From positions 83,528,543-83,592,542 of the forward strand of contig NC_083346.1 of NCBI RefSeq assembly GCF_019175385.1: a stretch of DNA of 64,000 bases, written 5' to 3'. Each line of letters begins with the position of its first letter. Position 1 is the stretch's first letter. The translations under genes and the position numbers were made by a program. Shown here piece after piece: positions 1 through 8,885 of the stretch. The stretch is from Lycium barbarum (lineage: Eukaryota; Streptophyta; Magnoliopsida; Solanales; Solanaceae). Under the pieces are notes generated by a model that saw only the letters and a program-made list of their open reading frames with translations, had not been told where the DNA came from and did not search any database.

Positions 1-506
1 GGGCTGTGTTTCATGCCTGCAGGTCCTGAGATACAGGTTGGTGATCCATCTATTAGGATGTCAGCTCAGCAGATGAGAATGATGCACTCCATTCGTTCCG
101 GAGATGGTAGGAGTCAGCATGGTCCTATGTATATATGTAGATATGTGTAGATATGTATGCACATAAGTATGGGTACAGCGGGGCCCTTCCTGACCATGTT
201 ATGTTAAGTTTCCAGTAGACTTGTAGACAGTTATGTACAATCAGATGATGTCCAGACTTGAGATTTCATATGTCATCATAGGTGGTTATGCTAGCCTTAT
301 GGGCTCTTATAGTATGTCCAGTAAATTCGTACGGACGAGTCTTTCATATTAGTTGACATATGCATGTTCCATATGAGTTAATTGAGAATCATATAATAGT
401 CCTATCAGCCCGCCTATGTTTATGTTGATGTCATAGATGTATGTCAGATGGTACTTGGCTAGTATGGTCAGGTGCCCGTCATGGCCTTCCAGTTTAGGTC
501 GTAACA
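1..506 (+). repeat. 3' part of an LTR (A, left remnant)
   Basis: The sequence opens inside the LTR hairpin module (CTGTG ... TTCATGCC ... TGCAG at 5-23). A second hairpin follows (ACTCC / GGAG at 88-106), and the block ends with GTCATGGCC ... GGTCGTAACA at 478-506, a degraded form of the usual ...GGTCGTGACA LTR end. No PBS follows. The next bases already encode the gag tail, so the PBS, leader and most of gag have been deleted. The rest of the LTR lies left of the window. Confidence 0.6.
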
Positions 507-526
507 GATGGTGTAGGTATTTTTCA

Positions 527-1153
527 GCCTACAGGGTCTGTAGCTGGTTTTTCTTCATCTATACGCCTTTTAAGGCAAGGTTCTCTGACACCAGCAAGAC
601 GTGGTAGAGGAAGGGGTGGAGCATCTAGTTCGAGTGGTCCTCAGAACTGCATCTATACATTAGCTGGTAGACTGGATCATGAGTCATCTCCTGATGTTGT
701 CATTGGTATATTGTCAGTCTCCTCCTATAATGTATACGCACTGATTGACCCAGGTTCTGCCCTATCATATGTTACTCCATTTGTTGCTGGCAAGTTTCAG
801 ATAAAGCCTAAATCAATTAAACCTTTTGAAGTATCTACGCCAGTTGGTAACCCATTCATAGCTAGGCGAGTGTATCGAGGTTGTGTAACTATAGCCTGTA
901 ATCACCATACCATAGAAGATTTGATTGAGTTAGATGTGGTCGATTTTGATGTTATTATGGGTATAGATTGGTTGGTTTCTTGTTATGCTAACGTTGATTG
1001 CAGAATGAAGGTAGTCTGGTTTTAGTTTCCAGATGAGCCAGTCCAAGAGTGGAAGGGAAATGCTGCTTCGCTAAGAGGTAGGTTTATTTCCAACCTTAAG
1101 GCAAGTAAGATGATCAGAAAAGGGTATATTTATCACCTAGTTCGAGTTCAGGA
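527..1153 (+). pseudogene. A: gag C-terminal tail and retropepsin-like protease (broken)
   Basis: A continuous frame begins near 528 with a Ser/Gly/Arg-rich linker (RRGRGRGG). It runs through the domain entry YTLAGRLD and the retropepsin active-site motif ALIDPGS at about 738-758, the plant chromovirus form of D-S/T-G. The second-strand motif DVIMGIDWL follows at about 948-974. An in-frame TAG stops it at 1023-1025. The reading then resumes ([25 protein letters not shown]) until element B interrupts at 1154. In the intact polyprotein this protease would cut Gag-Pol. Gag N-terminal, capsid and zinc-knuckle parts are missing. Fragment only; not expected to be functional. Confidence 0.85.
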
Positions 1154-2829
1154 TGTTATACCCCGTATATTTATACGTCGAACTATTCGCAAGCAAATCG
1201 ACTCGAGTTAAAGGCGGGATCATTTTCGGACATGAAATAGAAATCTTTAAATTTTCAATTTTAATTAAAATATAAATTGTTTATAAATTTTATTTAGTAT
1301 AAAAATATTATTGGAGATTAGGAATTAATTAATTGTGATTAGATAATTATGTAGGAATTAGTAATCAACTAGAACAATTAAACTAATTAGATTTACTTAC
1401 CCGTGTGGGTCCCACCCGATTAAAAAAAAAAAGAAAAAGGGACATGGTGACACATAAGGAGGCACGTGTAGGCACCAAGGGGAAGGCATATATGATTGCA
1501 AGATTACTCTTAAGTCATCAATTGTAACAATTCATTAGAAAAATATCAAGAACAAAGAAAACAAAGTTGAACAAAAAAAAAAAGGAAAAGGGGAGATCAA
1601 CCATGGCTTCTCACGGCCAGCCATGGTGGCGAGGAAAAATTTTGATTTTTGAATATTTTGGATCAATTTCAAGTGCAATACAAATCCAAGGAAGTGATAG
1701 CAACATTTGATTTTAAGTTGGAGAAGAAAAAATTGCAAAATCGAAACAATTGAGCGTACAAATTTCTCCGAGGAAATTGTGGTAAGATTTTCTTGTTTTA
1801 TGGTTTAATTGTGTTAATAGTAGTGTAATGGAGTTATTAAAATTGGATTGGACGAAATTGGAAGAAGAAAATTGCATAAAATCGTTGTTATACGAAATTG
1901 TGGGTTGAAATGGATTAAGAAAAGTTTTTGGGTTGTTAGAATTGTAATGGGCTGAATTGGGAGAATTTATTATATATATTGTTGTTGTTGGTACTTTTGT
2001 GTTGACAGGAGGACAATTAGAAATTTGGGTTAGGTGAATATATAAGGGAAATGCTGCCCTATTTTTGTTAAGTCCCTAACAAAAACCCTAAATGAGAATA
2101 TATAAGCCGAAATATAGGTTCTATAAGAAATAGGCTATAGACTTGTGGGATAGAAAATATAGTTACTAATGATAATGTTACTCTTATATTAAATAGGCTA
2201 AAAGAGCAACGAGACAAGCAGGTTACAAATAGTCGCTAACAGGTATGTAAAGCTGTCCCTTCTTTCTTTTGGCATGTCTTAGATTTAAGTGATGAATGAT
2301 ATGAACTTTGGGGTAATTCTATTCATAAGTCTTGAGTGTGATTCATGATTCTTATTCACTTCTTGATGCTAGAACTCTTAAGTGATTGAGTTTCCCCTCG
2401 AGTCCTCTATACGTTGGATAGTAGTTGGTGTGTAAGAGTTCCTATTCTTAAAGATTCTATAATGATTAACGTCCTTGACTTCCAATAACTGTTTTGCATT
2501 ATCTTGGCACATGACGTATGATTTCCGAGGCTCTATTTGATATAGTTCTTACTGACATCCATACTTACCATGACTATTGTCTTGATTTTCAAATGATAGT
2601 TCGTTTTGATTACTCTATTCAGTCTAAGATATGACTTAGTTTGTATATGGTTGCTCACTACTCTGCTCGTGCATGCCTCAATATGTCTTTCACCGAGTCC
2701 CGGGCCGGGTATATATTCGTGCACAGTTTCATTGCATTGTTCACCGAGTCCCTCACTAGAGGGCCGGGTACGTTATATGATGATGTGATGATGTGATGAT
2801 ACGATGATATGATTATGGCACCGAGTCCC
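1154..2829 (+). repeat. B 5' LTR, first part
   Basis: Aligns by eye with 18023-19688, the same stretch of the 3' LTR, with few differences. It contains a poly-A run near 1422, a conserved AGGTATGTAAAGCTGTCCC motif at 2241, and the first copies of the CACCGAGTCCC hairpin array from 2689. It is cut by element C inside the third array copy. The last five bases, GTCCC (2825-2829), are the left copy of C's target-site duplication. No gene is seen. Confidence 0.88.
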
Positions 2830-2984
2830 TGTTACACCTCAGAAATTTCTCCGTACTTGTATGATGAGTGGAATGATGAAAAGTTGAGTGAATGATGTTT
2901 TATTAAGTCGGGAATGGCTAATTAAGAATTTTTGGAAATAAGAAAGTCGCGGAAAATTTTTCTGCACAGTGGTCGTATATGGCA

Positions 2985-3320
2985 CTATACGGCCCGTAAA
3001 GTGATTTACGGACCGTATAGTGCAGTCGTCCTCCAGCTTGTCAAAAATCTCAACTTTCTGTAAATGTTGAATATGGTTAAATACGACCCAGTTTACGGCC
3101 CGTAAACCAGGTCATAAACTACCATGTCCATCAGCCAAAACTTTCTGTCTTTGAAATGGTTAAATACGACTTGGAGGACGGTCCGTAAACTGGTTTACGG
3201 AGCGTAAATCTCAGTTGTAAATTGCCATAATCTCCAGCCAAACTTTCTGTTTTTGGAATGCTTAAAAATGACCACAGTGGACGGACCGTAAATCAAAATA
3301 CGGTCCGTATATGGTGGTTT
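2985..3320 (+). promoter_or_regulatory. C LTR: array of ACGGNCCGT palindromes upstream of the putative promoter
   Basis: At least six copies of an inverted repeat centred on ACGG-N-CCGT. The clearest is the 17-base GTTTACGG-C-CCGTAAAC at 3091-3107; others are near 2987, 3005, 3178, 3272 and 3296. Right after the array come an A/T-rich TTTTTAAAAGG (3371) and a pyrimidine-rich leader-like stretch. The same palindrome occurs at the same relative place in C's 3' LTR (10668-10997), F (42751-42855) and G (47138-47345). An enhancer or protein-binding role is inference. Confidence 0.6.
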
Positions 3321-4861
3321 ACGACCACTGTTCACCCCGACAAGAATTCATTAAAAATCAGATTTTGTGATTTTTAAAAGGGACTTGAGCCTCATTTCAC
3401 TTCATTTTCATCCATACACCTCAAGAGACATTCTATAACTCTCCAAATAATTCCTCCACAAGAATTCAAGAGAATTAAAGGGAATATCAAGACCAACAAC
3501 ACTACTTTCATGGAATCAAGTGTAAGAACTCAATAAAGGGTCATCTAAGTGAAGAAATTCCCAAGAAGGTGGGACTAGGGTTTTGGCTAAGTGAAGTATT
3601 TCAACTTAAGTATTGTTCAACCATCCTCCAAGGTAAGTTTCATGATTATTCCATATTGTTTGAAGTATTGGAAAGCTTAGACACTTGAAATGTAGAAGAA
3701 CATAGAAATGGGTCATTATTGAGTGAATAGTGGCATGAATGAATGATAGTGGAATCGAACTATGAATATTGAAGTGTTGTGAGTACTAATACGTTATAAA
3801 TGATCTTTTTATCATGAAACAAGCATTAAATGCATGAAAATGAAAGGATGAGCTAGAAGTAGAAATATGGGAAAATTGGAGGAAAATGGTGGATTTTGCC
3901 AAATGTACGAAAATGACGATTGTCGATGACAATATTGTGAATAATATTATGAATGTTGGGAGTTGATATAAAACATGAGAAAAATGGTATGATCGAAGGA
4001 AGCGTTGTCCGACTTTTCCTAGAATTAGCGATGCGTTCTTGTAGTTAGTTTACTAATGTTGACACGGATTCTCTTATGAAGGTAACGAAGTGATATCGAC
4101 GGAGAACAAGTGAGCGATATCTTAGCTAAACGACCAAGGTATGTGAGGCTAGTCCTTATTTCTAATGGCATGAATCTTTTAACTTGAATCCTTATTCCTT
4201 TCATAAGTTCTTGCATTCTAAGAAGTTAAAAGCTTATGCCTATGAATGTCTATATGAGATAAGTTATGCGATATGATGACACTCGAATGATGATGATGTT
4301 ATTCCTTGCCTATACTCACCTTATGTACTAGTCCTTTCAAGGTGAGGCGGAATGTTCATGATGGTTCCATAATGTAATCAGGGGATCACGGCCTTACGTC
4401 ACCCCGATAGAGTAAATTTGATCATGAGTCTTATATACGCATTGTGATAAGATAAGTATTTTATGATAAGCATATTACTATGAGCATTTACATTGAGCAT
4501 GTCATGAGTATTTCACACCGGGCCTAGTTGGCCGGGCAGACACCGCTTCAGCGAGCGGCGATACGGATATACCACGACCTACGGGCGTGGGCAGACACCA
4601 CTAGTGGGCGGCATGAGATGGTACCCCGGACGCGGGAGGCCTGGACGCGGGAGGCCTGGATGCGGGCTAATATTATTGATTTTCACACCGTTCCGATATG
4701 GACGGGCAGCTTGCATATGATGCATACATGTCATGACGATGAATATGAGTAAGATAGCATGCATTAATTCATTATGATTATCAGTCGGATCCAGATGTCT
4801 CATGTTGATGTTATCCTCATATTATTGATGTTTCCTTTCATTATGTATGCCTCTCATACTT

Positions 4862-5059
4862 GGTACAATATTCGTACTGACGTCCTTTCTTCGGACGCTG
4901 TGTTCATGCCCACAGGTAGACAGGGAGGAGAGCTTGGCCCAGGTCCTCAGTAGCTGTCAGCTGATAGATAGCACTCCATTGTTCGGAGGTGCTTATGGCT
5001 ATTCTTTTGATGTACCTTCATATATGCATATTTTGGGCATGGCGGAGTCTTGTTCCGTC
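4862..5059 (+). other. C LTR: chain of conserved hairpins (HP1-HP5)
   Basis: HP1 has arms GTAC/GTAC around AATATTC (4863-4877). HP2 has arms CGTCC/GGACG around TTTCTTC (4881-4897). HP3 has arms CTGTG/CACAG around TTCATGCC (4898-4915). HP4 has CACTCC/GGAGGTG around ATTGTTC (4972-4992). HP5 has GGCGGA/TCCGTC around a GTCTTGT loop (5041-5059). The same chain occurs in every LTR of the window with paired changes in the arms. Repeated in C's 3' LTR from 12436. Confidence 0.6.
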
Positions 5060-5300
5060 TATGTATTCATTATGTTAGTAGAGGCTCGTAGATACGCTGT
5101 GTGGGTTAGATGGTCTCACAAGATGTTTTCTTATGTATGTATGTTATTTTGATGGCCAAGAGGCAAATGTATATAAAGTATTTATATTTGGTTAAATATG
5201 ATTTTCCTACAATTGGTATGTAAAATTGATAAAAGAGTATTAGATGAGCGAGACAAGTAAGAGAGAGTGAGCGGTGCTCGGTAACTAGCTCCGGGTACCC

Positions 5301-5326
5301 GTCACGGCCCCCAGCTGGGTCGTGAC
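5301..5326 (+). other. C: hairpin forming the 3' end of the LTR, next to the PBS
   Basis: GTCACGGCCC (5301-5310) pairs with GGGTCGTGAC (5317-5326) around CCAGCT, a 10-bp stem with one G-T wobble. The right arm is the LTR terminus itself. The PBS starts five bases further on. Other elements carry different but equally paired arms here. Confidence 0.6.
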
Positions 5327-5331
5327 AGAAG

Positions 5332-5344
5332 TGGTATCAGAGCA
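5332..5344 (+). other. C primer-binding site (initiator tRNA-Met)
   Basis: TGGTATCAGAGCA lies four bases after the 5' LTR. It is complementary to the 3' end of plant initiator tRNA-Met, the usual primer for minus-strand synthesis in this group. Confidence 0.92.
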
Positions 5345-5384
5345 GTTTGCCCTAGGAAGTGTCTACGAGCCGTGTCTAGTAGAG

Positions 5385-5425
5385 TCTTGTTTATGGTGTG
5401 TTGCACGCCACGCTAATAAACAAGA
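5385..5425 (+). other. C leader stem-loop (candidate packaging or dimerisation signal)
   Basis: TCTTGTTTAT (5385-5394) is perfectly complementary to ATAAACAAGA (5416-5425). An inner GGTG/CGCC stem sits in the loop. The structure recurs at the same distance from the PBS in B, D, G and E with compensating arm changes. Its role as a psi-type signal is inference. Confidence 0.55.
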
Positions 5426-5515
5426 GGCTATAGGGCATTTAGGAAAATGACCATCTTTCTTCTCATGAAATCGTGCGATAGAGCCATGCATAGGATTATG
5501 TTATTCCTAAAACAG

Positions 5516-5533
5516 CGTTATGGTTTCAGAAAA
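5516..5533 (+). promoter_or_regulatory. C: splice-acceptor-like sequence just before gag
   Basis: TTATGGTTTCAG ends at 5529, five bases before the gag ATG at 5534. The matching places in G (TATGATTTCAG), E (TTATGATTTCAG) and B (TTTGATTTCAG with an upstream TACTAAC) keep the same acceptor form. The partner donors would be the GTAAGT or GTATGT sites in the LTR. Confidence 0.45.
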
Positions 5534-6324
5534 ATGCCGCCGAAAGGAAAAGCTACAGCTGCCCAGAAAGGCAAAGCTACGACGAAGAAACGGACAGAAA
5601 GGGAGCCTCCGGCGGAGGTAGAGGAAAGTGAATCGCAGAGTGAGGCTGCGCCCAATGTAGAAGAGCAGGGAGGAGCCTCAGCTCCGATTCCTCCACCGGG
5701 TGCTTCGGGTCAACAAGTGTCCGAAGCCATACATTTATTAACGCAGTTGGTTGCCGCTCAGGCACAATGACAGAATGCAGGCCCAAGTGATCGTTCAGCT
5801 AGTACAAGAGCCCGTGATTTCCTTACTCTAAATCCTCCAGAATTTTTTGGGTCGAAGCCGGATGAGGACCCACAAGGTTTTATCGATGAGATGTTGCGAA
5901 CGCTGAAACTTATGCATGCTTCTGAGACTGAATCTGTAGAGTTGGCCTCATATAGACTTCGCGACGTGGAGGTGCTATGGTATAAGAATTGGGTGATAAC
6001 AAGAGGAGAGAATGCACCACCTCCCGTGTGGCAAGAGTTTGCAGATGCCTTTATTCGTCACTACTTGCCACCTGAAGTCCGCCGAGCTAGAGCGGACAGG
6101 TTCTAGAATTTGAAACAAGGAAGCATGAGTGCCCGAGAGTATAGTATGCAATTCAACTCATTGGCCGGGATGCTCCGACTATGGTGGCTGACATGGGAGA
6201 TCGAGTCTATAGATTTGTGAGTGGTTTAGGACCACACTTGTTCAGACATTGTCTGACAGCCTCTTTGCAAGATGGGATAGATATTTCCCGGATACAGGCC
6301 CATGCTCAGAACCTCGAGGAATGA
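5534..6324 (+). pseudogene. gag: C: gag (N-terminal region and capsid), interrupted
   Basis: The start at 5534 (MPPKGKATAAQKGKAT) is chosen because G begins identically and both lie right behind the conserved TTTCAG. The N-terminal part is basic, then acidic and proline-rich, and ends at an in-frame TGA (5768-5770). The capsid-like part has LNPPEFFGSKP, the retrotransposon gag motif VWQEFADAFIRHYLP, then FVSGLGPHL. It contains a TAG at 6104-6106, a one-base frameshift near 6167 and a TGA at 6322-6324. Gag would form the virus-like particle in the cytoplasm and bind genomic RNA. Several stops are consistent with C-to-T decay at methylated sites, which is inference. Confidence 0.9.
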
Positions 6325-8490
6325 CAACGACAGCAGAGAAGTTATCGTGATGGTGACAGAAGACAAGGTAAGAGGGCTAGATCTATGGGGGAGAAAAGTG
6401 AGTACCGAGGGGGACCGAGACAGACATATTATAGGCACTCAGGTCAGTTAGTGACTAGTGCACCTCCTAGATTCTCAGATAGGAGGGTTGATCGCTCTAG
6501 TCAGTCAGGCCAGGGGCAGAGTTCGAGGGCCTCAGATTCGCAGTCCAGGGGAGACTTTAGCCAGAGGAGACCTCCAGTGCCGCGGTGTAGCCAGTGTGGC
6601 AAATTACATTCCGGACAGTGTCGTCAGGGTTCGGATGCTTGTTATGCTTGCGGGAAAGTCGGTCACATGATGAAAGATTGTCCCTCAGCAAGAGATAGAG
6701 CTGGGACTCAGCCTACAGGTTCAGTAGCGGGTTCTTCTTCAGCACGCCCGATAGCACAGACTCCTCAGACTACGGCAGGTAGGGGCAGAGGTAGAGGGGG
6801 AGCATCTACTTCAGGTGTTGTTCAGCCCCGTGTGTATGCTTTAGCTGGGCGACAGGATCTTGAGTCTTCCCCAGATGTTGTCACAGGTACCTTGACTATA
6901 TTTTCCCGTGATGTATATGCTCTGATTGATCCAGGTTCTACCTTCTCATATATTAGTCCATATATCGCTGATTGTATTGGGGTAAGACCTGAGCCAATTA
7001 AACCCTTCGAGGTATTCACTCCGGTTGGTGATCCTGTAATAGCGAGGCAAGTATGTAAGGACTGTGTAGTCATTATATGTGATCGTCAGACAAGGGTTGA
7101 TTTGATTGAACTTGAGATGATAGATTTTGACGTAATTATGGGTATGAACTGGTTGGCATCATGCTATGCTAATGTTTGTTGCCGGACAAAGGTAGTTCGA
7201 TTCCAATTTACGGGAGAGCCCGTACTTGAGTGGAAGGGTAATACAGCTTCCCTAAAGGGTAGGTTTATTTCCTACCTTAAGGCGAGAAAGATGATAGCCA
7301 AGGGTTATATTTGTCATCTAGTTCAGGTTCATGACACGGAAGCGGAAGTGCCAACTTTCCAGTCTGTCCCGGTAGTGAATGAATTCCCAGATGTGTTTCC
7401 CGACGAGTTACCAGGCCTTCCTCCAGAAAGGGAGATTGATTTCGCCATTAATGTATTACCAGACACCGAGCCTATTTCTATTCCTCCTTATCGAATGGCT
7501 CCAGCAGAACTGAAAGAGCTAAAAGCACAGCTAAAATATTTACTTGAGAAGGGGTTTATAAGGCCTAGTTCCTCGCCATGGGGAGCACCAGTCCAGTTCG
7601 TAAGGAAGAAAGAAGGATCTCTACGAATGTGCATCGACTACAGGCAGTTGAACAAGGTGACAATAAAGAATAAAGACCCTCTTCCCAGAATCGACGATTT
7701 GTTTGATCCATTGCAGGGCGCTAAATGGTTCTCCAAGATAGATATGAGATCGGGTTATCATCAGGTGAGAATTAGGGAAGCAGATATTCCCAAGACCGCC
7801 TTCAGGACAAGATATGGTCACTACGAGTTTCGAGTAATGTCGTTCGGGTTGACGAATGCCCCGGCAGTGTTCATGAATTTAATGAACAATGTGTTCAGGC
7901 CGTTTTTGGATCTTTTTGTGATAGTGTTTATCGATGATATCCTGGTATATTCTCGCACAAAATCAGAACATGCAGATCATCTAAGAATTGTTCTTGGTGT
8001 TCTTCGAGATCGGGAATTGTATGCAAAGTTTTCGAAGTGCGAGTTTTGGCTTAATTCTGTTGCATTCCTGGGTCATGTTATTTCAGATGATGGTATCCGA
8101 GTTGACACTCAGAAAATAGAAGCTGTGAAGACTTGGCCAAGACCTACGACGCCTACAGAAGTTCGTAGTTTTCTTGGGTTAGCAGGATACTATAGAAGAT
8201 TTGTAGAGGGTTTCTCATCTATTTCAGCCCCATTGACAAAGTTAACCCAGAAGTCGGCTAAATTCCAATGGAGTGATGCCTGTGAGCGTAGCTTCCATGA
8301 GTTGAAAAATAGGTTGACCTCAGCACCAGTGCTAACACTGCCAGAAGGATCATATGGCTATGTAGTATATTGTGACGCCTCCGGTGTGGGATTAGGATGT
8401 GTATTGATGCAGAATGGGAAGTTATTGCATATGCTTCGTGACAGTTGCGAAAACATGAACAGAATTATCCCACTCATGATCTTGAGCTAG
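6325..8490 (+). CDS. pol: C: zinc knuckle, protease, reverse transcriptase and start of RNase H (one open frame)
   Basis: The frame is open for 721 codons; the first ATG inside it is 6385, used for numbering here. Two cysteine clusters open it: CSQC...H...C (68-79) and a true zinc knuckle CX2CX4HX4C (86-99). The protease motif ALIDPGS is at 179-185 and DVIMGMNWL at 249-257. RT carries [12 protein letters not shown] (about 414-425), the palm aspartate in [12 protein letters not shown], and the catalytic FIDD at 515-518. The RNase H domain starts at YCDAS (662-666) but the frame shifts near 8420, replacing the normal continuation and ending at 8488-8490. Gag and pol share one frame, as known for Tekay/Del elements. 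The protein would make cDNA from the element RNA, primed by tRNA-Met. Confidence 0.93.
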   Translation, partial: QRQQRSYRDGDRRQGKRARSMGEKSEYRGGPRQTYYRHSGQLVTSAPPRFSDRRVDRSSQSGQGQSSRASDSQSRGDFSQRRPPVPRCSQCGKLHSGQCRQGSDACYACGKVGHMMKDCPSARDRAGTQPTGSVAGSSSARPIAQTPQTTAGRGRGRGGASTSGVVQPRVYALAGRQDLESSPDVVTGTLTIFSRDVYALIDPGSTFSYISPYIADCIGVRPEPIKPFEVFTPVGDPVIARQVCKDCVVIICDRQTRVDLIELEMIDFDVIMGMNWLASCYANVCCRTKVVRFQFTGEPVLEWKGNTASLKGRFISYLKARKMIAKGYICHLVQVHDTEAEVPTFQSVPVVNEFPDVFPDELPGLPPEREIDFAINVLPDTEPISIPPYRMAPAELKELKAQLKYLLEKGFIRPSSSPWGAPVQFVRKKEGSLRMCIDYRQLNKVTIKNKDPLPRIDDLFDPLQGAKWFSKIDMRSGYHQVRIREADIPKTAFRTRYGHYEFRVMSFGLTNAPAVFMNLMNNVFRPFLDLFVIVFIDDILVYSRTKSEHADHLRIVLGVLRDRELYAKFSKCEFWLNSVAFLGHVISDDGIRVDTQKIEAVKTWPRPTTPTEVRSFLGLAGYYRRFVEGFSSISAPLTKLTQKSAKFQWSDACERSFHELKNRLTSAPVLTLPEGSYGYVVYCDASGVGLGCVLMQNGKLLHMLRDSCENMNRIIPLMILS

Positions 8491-8885
8491 CTGCGGTCAT
8501 TCATGCATTGAAAATGTGGAGATACTATTTATATGGTGTGCACGTGGACATCTATACGGATCACAAAAGCCTTCAATATATTTTCAAACAGAAGGAGTTG
8601 AACCTGTGGAAAAGGAGATGGTTAGAATTACTGAAGGATTATGATGTGAACATTCTATATCATCCAGGGAAGGCGAATTTAGTGGCAGATGCACTTAGCC
8701 GCCGATTGATGGGTAGTTTATGTGGAGTTCCTTCGGAAAAGCGAGACATGGTTCGTGAAGTCCATCGGTTAGCAAGTCTCGGCGTACGGCCAATTGATTC
8801 GGGTAACGCAGGTATTAGCGTCCATGACCCCACAGTTTCATCATTGAATCTAGAAGTGAAGGAACGGCAATATGCAGATTCTTAG
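8423..8885 (+). pseudogene. pol: C: RNase H, remaining part, and RNase H-integrase connection
   Basis: After the frameshift the RNase H reading continues in another frame. A TGA lies near 8433, then an open stretch runs to TAG at 8883-8885. Family motifs are [20 protein letters not shown], the YTDHKSL strand, and [19 protein letters not shown] at the domain end. RNase H degrades the RNA strand after cDNA synthesis. The linker that follows ([18 protein letters not shown] and on) leads to the integrase. The frameshift, the TGA and the TAG separate this part from its neighbours, so no full-length polyprotein can be made. Confidence 0.88.

Larger units (their letters stand above)
2830..5327 (+). 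repeat. C 5' LTR (2.5 kb)
   Basis: Begins TGTTACACCTCAG and ends GGGTCGTGACA just before the PBS. In order it contains an ACGGNCCGT palindrome array (2985-3320), a probable promoter and transcript-start zone (3370-3420), a donor-like CCAAG|GTAAGT at 3628-3638, a second donor-like AAG|GTATGT at 4136-4143, hairpin repeats 4513-4660, the five-hairpin module 4862-5059 and a terminal hairpin 5301-5326. Compared with the 3' LTR it keeps about 95 bp (roughly 4133-4227) and one 16-bp GC-rich unit that the 3' LTR lacks. Small uninterrupted frames inside it are not believed to be genes. Confidence 0.93.

Noticed and set aside
1149..1153. CAGGA/TCGGA as the target-site duplication of B
   Set aside because: Only GGA matches. 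A's reading resumes with almost no overlap, so I do not claim a TSD for B.
4847..5152. 101-codon frame in C's 5' LTR, repeated at 12421-12726 in the 3' LTR
   Set aside because: It lies across the hairpin module and exists twice only because LTRs are copies. The counterpart region in B, D and F is not open in the same frame.
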